From Halanaerobium sp051746665 (GTDB lineage Bacteria > Bacillota > Halanaerobiia > Halanaerobiales > Halanaerobiaceae): DNA of 5,420 nucleotides. The notes beneath the pieces are model-generated. The model was not told the DNA's origin, searched no databases, and worked only from the letters and a program-made list of their open reading frames with translations. Position 1 is the first letter of the stretch; each line of letters opens with the position of its first letter. The translations under genes and the position numbers were made by a program. Location: the NCBI GenBank assembly GCA_051746665.1, contig JBNJFG010000118.1, forward strand, positions 1-5,420. The letters run 5' to 3'. Positions 5,339 through 5,420 of this stretch are shown one piece after another.

Positions 5339-5420
5339 ATGAAAATCACCGTTGCTGGAGCCGGTTATGTTGGGCTTTCCAATGCTGTTTTGCTGGCTCA
5401 GAACCATGAAGTAACTGCTG
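5339..5420 (+). CDS. ugd: UDP-glucose 6-dehydrogenase, N-terminal fragment (3' truncated by window)
   Basis: Twenty-seven residues are visible, beginning MKITVAGAGYVGLSNAVLLA and ending QNHEVTA. This is the N-terminal Rossmann strand-turn-helix of the UDP-glucose/GDP-mannose dehydrogenase family, with the NAD-binding GAGYVG at 7-12. From memory it matches the E. coli Ugd start (MKITISGTGYVGLSN, later AQNHEVVALD) at most positions. The enzyme oxidises UDP-glucose to UDP-glucuronate in the cytoplasm using two NAD+. AAAGGAG (5323-5329) sits 9 bases before the ATG. The gap to the dehydratase gene is 87 bases and holds a candidate Rex site. The catalytic cysteine and the substrate domain lie beyond the window, so a UDP-ManNAc or GDP-mannose dehydrogenase is not formally excluded, but the SN-QNHEV pattern favours Ugd. 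Confidence 0.88.
   Translation, partial: MKITVAGAGYVGLSNAVLLAQNHEVTA

Overview
The window is AT-rich DNA, probably from a low-GC Gram-positive-type anaerobe. A fermentative Firmicute such as a member of the Halanaerobiales would fit, but this is an inference from base composition, GGAG-type ribosome binding sites and gene style, not a proof. Every gene I can support lies on the + strand. TGA is used as a stop codon, so the standard bacterial code applies.

The edges and right half are a cell-surface polysaccharide (nucleotide-sugar) locus. Positions 1-291 are the C-terminal end of a DegT/DnrJ/EryC1-type sugar aminotransferase, closest by motif to the LegC branch. Positions 3422-5251 encode a complete membrane-anchored nucleotide-sugar 4,6-dehydratase of the CapD/FlaA1/PglF/WbpM type. 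At 5339 a UDP-glucose 6-dehydrogenase (ugd) starts and runs off the end. A 4,6-dehydratase supplies the 4-keto sugar that a LegC/PglE-type aminotransferase uses, so the two flanking genes could act in consecutive steps. Ugd would add UDP-glucuronate to the same precursor pool.

Between them (292-3421) is an unusual insert. Two paralogous genes of unknown function (578-1597 and 2306-3319) encode proteins that align without a gap over about 337 residues at roughly 54% identity. Each carries a Rho_N/SAP-like N-terminal segment. A 99-residue protein (1735-2034) made almost entirely of twelve exact heptads lies between them and is followed by a strong intrinsic terminator. Each of these genes has its own recognisable promoter, so they look like separate transcription units rather than a tight operon.

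The non-coding DNA is informative. Three direct repeats with an exact 23-bp period (429-497) lie just upstream of the promoter of the first paralog. An AT palindrome covers the -35 region of the dehydratase promoter. A near-perfect Rex-type operator (5265-5282) precedes ugd, hinting at control of that NAD-dependent enzyme by the NADH/NAD+ ratio. No RNA genes, transposases or CRISPR arrays were seen, and no gap between genes exceeds 300 bases.
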